In this document: piece by piece, positions 4,781 to 8,235 of the stretch
How the letters are laid out: the number at the start of each line of letters is the position of its first letter
Position numbering within the stretch: position 1 is the first letter of the stretch
Assembly: GCA_934771675.1 (NCBI GenBank)
Contig: CAKVMF010000039.1
Coordinates: 1-8,235, forward strand
Source of the DNA: an uncultured Clostridia bacterium
GTDB taxonomy: Bacteria; Bacillota; Clostridia; Christensenellales; UBA1242
DNA length: 8,235 nucleotides
Direction: 5' to 3'
Translations under genes and position numbers: made by a program
Notes under the pieces: model-generated
Told to the model about the DNA's origin: nothing
Database searches by the model: none
Seen by the model: only the letters and a program-made list of their open reading frames with translations

Positions 4781-7700
4781 ATGAAAAAAATAAAAAGTTC
4801 TTTAAAAATTTTAGTTATTTCGTTGGCTTCATTTGTCTGTGTGGCAGGTGCAGTTTTAGGCTGTATTTTTGGCATAAAACAAAACACCCACCAAACAATA
4901 ACTCCACCAGCAAAAAACGTTTCAGCATTTGGTGGATATACCTATAATGGTTTGAAAGTTAATGACAATGCCACCGATGAAGTTACTGGCATTGGAAACT
5001 ATGACTTGTCAGCGAATAATGGTGTGCTTGTTATTCCAAATGGCATAGTAACAATTTCTCAAGATGCATTTTCAAGCAATAATGACATTAAAAAAGTTGT
5101 TATTCCTGATTCTGTTAAATTAATAAAAGGCGGTGCTTTTTATAGTTGTAAATCTTTGATAGATGTTGATTTTGTTGAAGAATACGGGGTTTCATCTGGA
5201 AATTTTGAGAGTGATGAGTTTTTTTCTAGAATTGTTGATGATGGTAGAGAATTAGTTATTGAAGACTCAGCCTTTGCTTATTGCAGTGATCTTAATCATA
5301 TAAAATTTCCAGCTAGAATTGAGGAGATTAATGCTTCTGCTTTTGAATATTGTAATCTTTATTCAATTGATTTTGGCTATGATTTTAAGGCTGAAGCGGG
5401 TGATAATTATGCGTTAGCTAGAAACAATGCTTGTTATCCAGGTGGTTATTTGACTGTTGGTGAAAAAGCTTTTTCCAATAACGCAAATTTGAAGATGGTT
5501 ACTTTACCTGAACAATTTACTATACCTGATATATATGATACTTCTAGTTCTTCAGGGGGTGCTGCTGCTGGCAGGGATATAAGGCTTTGGGATCCATTCG
5601 GTAATTGTGGTGATGTTCTTGTTTTTACAGTTAATGATGCAATTGCAGACTACATACAGGATGGTGATAGTTTCAATGGTGCTGTATATAGAAGTGGTGA
5701 CTTTTTCTTCAATACTTTAGGCAAACCTGTTCGAAATGAAATTTCTTCTTGCTCTGTAAGTATATTTAGAGAATATAATTCTGGAGCTCTTCATTATGAT
5801 CCTGAGCAAATAGATAGTTATACTCTTTCAGCTTCGGGTGGAGGCATTATAAACCTATTTGATGAATTTGGTTTTGGTGATTTTATGTTCCACGATTATT
5901 CTGTATGTGCATTTATTGATGGTCAGGGAAATGTTTGGAATAAATTTTCTGGCTATGATGATTACAGTTTATCGCCTTCTGGCTCAGATATTTTATTGTG
6001 GCCAGTTGTTTATGATAGTAATAGTATGAATGTTGAGTATGATGAAAATTCATCAAATGGCGAAGTTAAACTAGCAGGTGTTGGTTCTGAGACGGGCGAG
6101 TTGGTATTGCCACAAGGAATTGTTAAAATTAATGACAGCGTTATTAAGGATGTAAACTATAGCAAGATAAAAGTTCCACAATCTTGCAAATACATTGGCT
6201 CAGATAATTTTTCACAGATAACAGCAACCAATGTTGAATTTAACCAAGTTGCAACTATTTCTAGTAACCTTACTCAGATGCAAAACCTTGATTCAAATCT
6301 TCAATTTATGGGCGACAATGTGTTTAGTGGATGCCCATTGCTTGAATCTGTTCTCTTGCCAGACTCACTTAAAGCATTTGGTAGTGACTGTTTCTCAAGT
6401 CTTGGAGATACTGCAATTCAATTCAGTTTTGGTGAACATCTTTCATATATCGGATTTGATGTTGAAACTGATGAAAATGAAACCTTTTTAATGAGAAGTG
6501 ACAATTCAAGTTATAAGTCTTATGGTGATTTAACAATTTCAAATAATCCATATTTTGATAATCGTAGTTATTCACAACTGGGTATTAGCACAACTAATAA
6601 CTCACAAATGTTTATCAGCACAACTTATGATAAGGTTTTAAGAGTGCTTTACAAAAATGGAAATGTGGAATTTCCAGATACAGTTAGAGTTATTGGTTAT
6701 AAAGCATTTTGTAATGCAATGTTAGATGCTGATGTTTCTGTAACTTTAGGTAATTTTCTTGAAAAAATAGACAATTATGCTTTTGATCAAGGTTTAAATA
6801 TTACTCATGTTTTCAACAATTCATCTTATTTGAAATATATTGGTATAAGTGCTTTTGCGAGTTGTAATATTTCATCATTTACTTTTAATAGTGGGTTGAG
6901 TACAATTAATTCATATGCGTTTTCATCAACAGGATTGGAAACAGTAAATATTCCAAGTAGTGTTACAACTATTGGAACAAATCCATTTTCAAGTTGCTCA
7001 AGTTTATCAACTATTGTTGTTGATGGGGCAAACTCAAATTTCACGAGTAAAAATGATAGCGGAAACGAGTGCAATGTTATAGTTAGAAAGACTACAAAAG
7101 AAATTATTTCTGGTTCAAATAGTTTAACCATTCCAACTTCAGGTTCAACTATGATTGGTGATTTTGCTTACGCTGGAATGCGTAATCTTTCTGGTAGTTT
7201 TGAATTGGTAATTCCAGATAACATACAAAGTATTGGGAAAAGTGCTTTTGATGAGTGTTATTTTACTGAAGTAAAAATGAATTCAAATGTAACAACTATT
7301 GGTGATGAGGCATTTCGTTTGTGTTACGATCTAAAGTCTATTGAATTATCGAGCAATTTAAGGGCTTTGGGTTCCGGAGCGTTTGAGTCTTGTGTGGATT
7401 TAACATCAATTGTTATCCCTGGTGGAGTTCAATCTGTTGGTTCAAGGGCTTTTGTTGGATGTTCTAAATTAACCATTTATTATGAAGGTTCAAGCATACC
7501 TAGTGGTTGGAATTCTTCTTGGAATTCTAGCAATAGGCCAGTTTACTTATATAGCTCATCAAAGCCAGCGAGTGATGGGAACTATTGGCACTATGTTAAT
7601 GGCAAACCAACAATTTGGGGACTTTCTTACAATATTACTTATGATATGAGTGAAGGGGGAACACAGCCAAGTGGAATGCCAACAACATACTCTGAGGCTG

Positions 7701-8235
7701 ATCTTCCATTGACTCTCAGTGAGCCAACAAGAACAGGCTACAGCTTTGGTGGTTGGATTGATGCAAACAACAACATTCGTAGTATTATTGCATCTGGAAC
7801 AACTGGTGACCTTGTTTTGAAGCCAGGTTGGGGCAGCTTGGGCTTCACAATGGAAACACTATCTGATGATCCAAATGGAGCAAAGCAAGTTGTTCGTGCA
7901 TCCACTAGTGCATCATATACAGATATAGTTGTTCCAGAAGGAGTAATAACTGTAAAAAGTAGTGCATTTAATGTTTCAAGAATTATAAAAAGTCTTGAAT
8001 TGCCTTCAACACTAAGAACAATTGGATCTTATGCATTTAATATGTGTGATAAGTTAGCCACAATAAAGTTAAATGAAGGTCTAGAAACAATAGGAGAAAG
8101 AGCGTTTGCTTATTGTCAAAGTACTCAAACTGTTGATATTGTTTTGCCTGAATCATTAAAATCAGTTGGGGATTATGCATTTTACATGAATAAAGGATTT
8201 AAAAATCTTGTTATTCCAAAAAATTTAACTTCAAT
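4781..8235 (+). CDS. BspA-like LRR surface protein with InlB-type repeat, 3'-truncated
   Basis: The frame is open from ATG 4781 to the window edge: 1151 complete codons and no stop. Residues 1-9 are basic, followed by a hydrophobic segment (about 10-32), so the protein is exported or N-terminally anchored; VLGC at 25-28 resembles a weak lipobox. Repeats of the LRR_5/BspA type (pattern IP-x-S/G-V-xx-I-xxx-AF-xxC-xx-L) occupy about 81-245, 427-925 and 1025 onward. Residues about 247-426 are a divergent aromatic- and Gly/Ser-rich stretch with few repeats. Residues 895-946 form the typical GWN-xx-WN capping segment. Residues 950-1017 are an InlB B-repeat-like (Flg_new) domain with YNITYDMSEGG, PTRTGYSFGGW and a TTGDLVLKPGW end. 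Such proteins act at the cell surface, commonly in adhesion or host contact; the ligand here is unknown. It has its own promoter and ribosome binding site. Arginine is mostly AGA/AGG and leucine often TTA, unlike the operon upstream, consistent with lower expression or different ancestry. The C-terminal anchor lies outside the window. Confidence 0.93.
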   Translation, partial: MKKIKSSLKILVISLASFVCVAGAVLGCIFGIKQNTHQTITPPAKNVSAFGGYTYNGLKVNDNATDEVTGIGNYDLSANNGVLVIPNGIVTISQDAFSSNNDIKKVVIPDSVKLIKGGAFYSCKSLIDVDFVEEYGVSSGNFESDEFFSRIVDDGRELVIEDSAFAYCSDLNHIKFPARIEEINASAFEYCNLYSIDFGYDFKAEAGDNYALARNNACYPGGYLTVGEKAFSNNANLKMVTLPEQFTIPDIYDTSSSSGGAAAGRDIRLWDPFGNCGDVLVFTVNDAIADYIQDGDSFNGAVYRSGDFFFNTLGKPVRNEISSCSVSIFREYNSGALHYDPEQIDSYTLSASGGGIINLFDEFGFGDFMFHDYSVCAFIDGQGNVWNKFSGYDDYSLSPSGSDILLWPVVYDSNSMNVEYDENSSNGEVKLAGVGSETGELVLPQGIVKINDSVIKDVNYSKIKVPQSCKYIGSDNFSQITATNVEFNQVATISSNLTQMQNLDSNLQFMGDNVFSGCPLLESVLLPDSLKAFGSDCFSSLGDTAIQFSFGEHLSYIGFDVETDENETFLMRSDNSSYKSYGDLTISNNPYFDNRSYSQLGISTTNNSQMFISTTYDKVLRVLYKNGNVEFPDTVRVIGYKAFCNAMLDADVSVTLGNFLEKIDNYAFDQGLNITHVFNNSSYLKYIGISAFASCNISSFTFNSGLSTINSYAFSSTGLETVNIPSSVTTIGTNPFSSCSSLSTIVVDGANSNFTSKNDSGNECNVIVRKTTKEIISGSNSLTIPTSGSTMIGDFAYAGMRNLSGSFELVIPDNIQSIGKSAFDECYFTEVKMNSNVTTIGDEAFRLCYDLKSIELSSNLRALGSGAFESCVDLTSIVIPGGVQSVGSRAFVGCSKLTIYYEGSSIPSGWNSSWNSSNRPVYLYSSSKPASDGNYWHYVNGKPTIWGLSYNITYDMSEGGTQPSGMPTTYSEADLPLTLSEPTRTGYSFGGWIDANNNIRSIIASGTTGDLVLKPGWGSLGFTMETLSDDPNGAKQVVRASTSASYTDIVVPEGVITVKSSAFNVSRIIKSLELPSTLRTIGSYAFNMCDKLATIKLNEGLETIGERAFAYCQSTQTVDIVLPESLKSVGDYAFYMNKGFKNLVIPKNLTS

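Noticed and set aside
6580..6630. Near-identical ATYAGCACAACT sequences about 30 bases apart
   Set aside because: Short, in-frame similarity (IST-T twice) within a repeat-rich protein; no wider duplication is visible.
6826..7131. Minus-strand open frame inside the surface-protein gene
   Set aside because: It is antisense to repetitive LRR coding sequence, with no recognisable domain or supporting start signal.
7508..7531. 12-bp tandem repeat coding WNSSWNSS
   Set aside because: The paired GWN-xx-WN motif is common in the capping segment of BspA-like proteins, so it is explained by the protein family rather than by an unstable microsatellite.

Overview
The window looks like the chromosome of a low-G+C Gram-positive bacterium (Bacillota, most likely an uncultured gut Clostridia-type lineage). 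Evidence: A+T-rich coding sequence, the primase / housekeeping sigma / TrmK gene order typical of Bacillota, strong purine-rich ribosome binding sites, and a very large BspA-type leucine-rich-repeat surface protein with an InlB-like repeat, a protein class abundant in gut anaerobes. Placement below phylum level is inference only. TGA and TAA both act as normal stops.

Region 1 (1-4230) is a tight, co-directional informational operon. It holds the 3' part of dnaG (DNA primase, first ~34 codons missing off the left edge), rpoD/sigA (primary sigma factor), trmK (tRNA adenine-22 N1-methyltransferase) and a coiled-coil/C4 zinc-ribbon protein of the CT398/HP0958-like family. dnaG/rpoD and rpoD/trmK each overlap by ATGA, which suggests translational coupling; trmK has no visible ribosome binding site of its own. 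The fourth gene has its own strong site just after the trmK stop. A perfect 11-bp hairpin followed by a T-run (4254-4282) closes the operon. The nif3-family gene that often lies between trmK and the zinc-ribbon gene in Bacillota is absent here.

Region 2 (4283-4780) is a ~500-bp non-coding interval. It carries three related copies of a short palindromic repeat. Two direct copies (4322-4370 and 4501-4548) have identical internal-loop sequences, while both of their stems have changed in a compensated way, which points to selection or mobilisation at the level of the hairpin. A third, degenerate copy on the opposite strand (4447-4486) pairs with the second copy to form a ~100-bp MITE-like inverted element. 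Two further inverted repeats (4594-4635 and 4646-4706) follow. The second ends 2 bp before the -35 box of a good sigma-A promoter (TTGTAA, 17 bp, extended TATACT).

Region 3 (4781-8235, running off the right edge) is one uninterrupted reading frame of at least 1151 codons. It encodes an exported or membrane-anchored BspA-like LRR_5 protein with a non-LRR insert and an internal InlB B-repeat-like (Flg_new) domain between LRR blocks. Its arginine and leucine codon choice differs from the operon upstream.

No wholly new enzymatic system is evident. The most interesting signal is the covarying palindromic repeat family between the housekeeping operon and the surface-protein gene.
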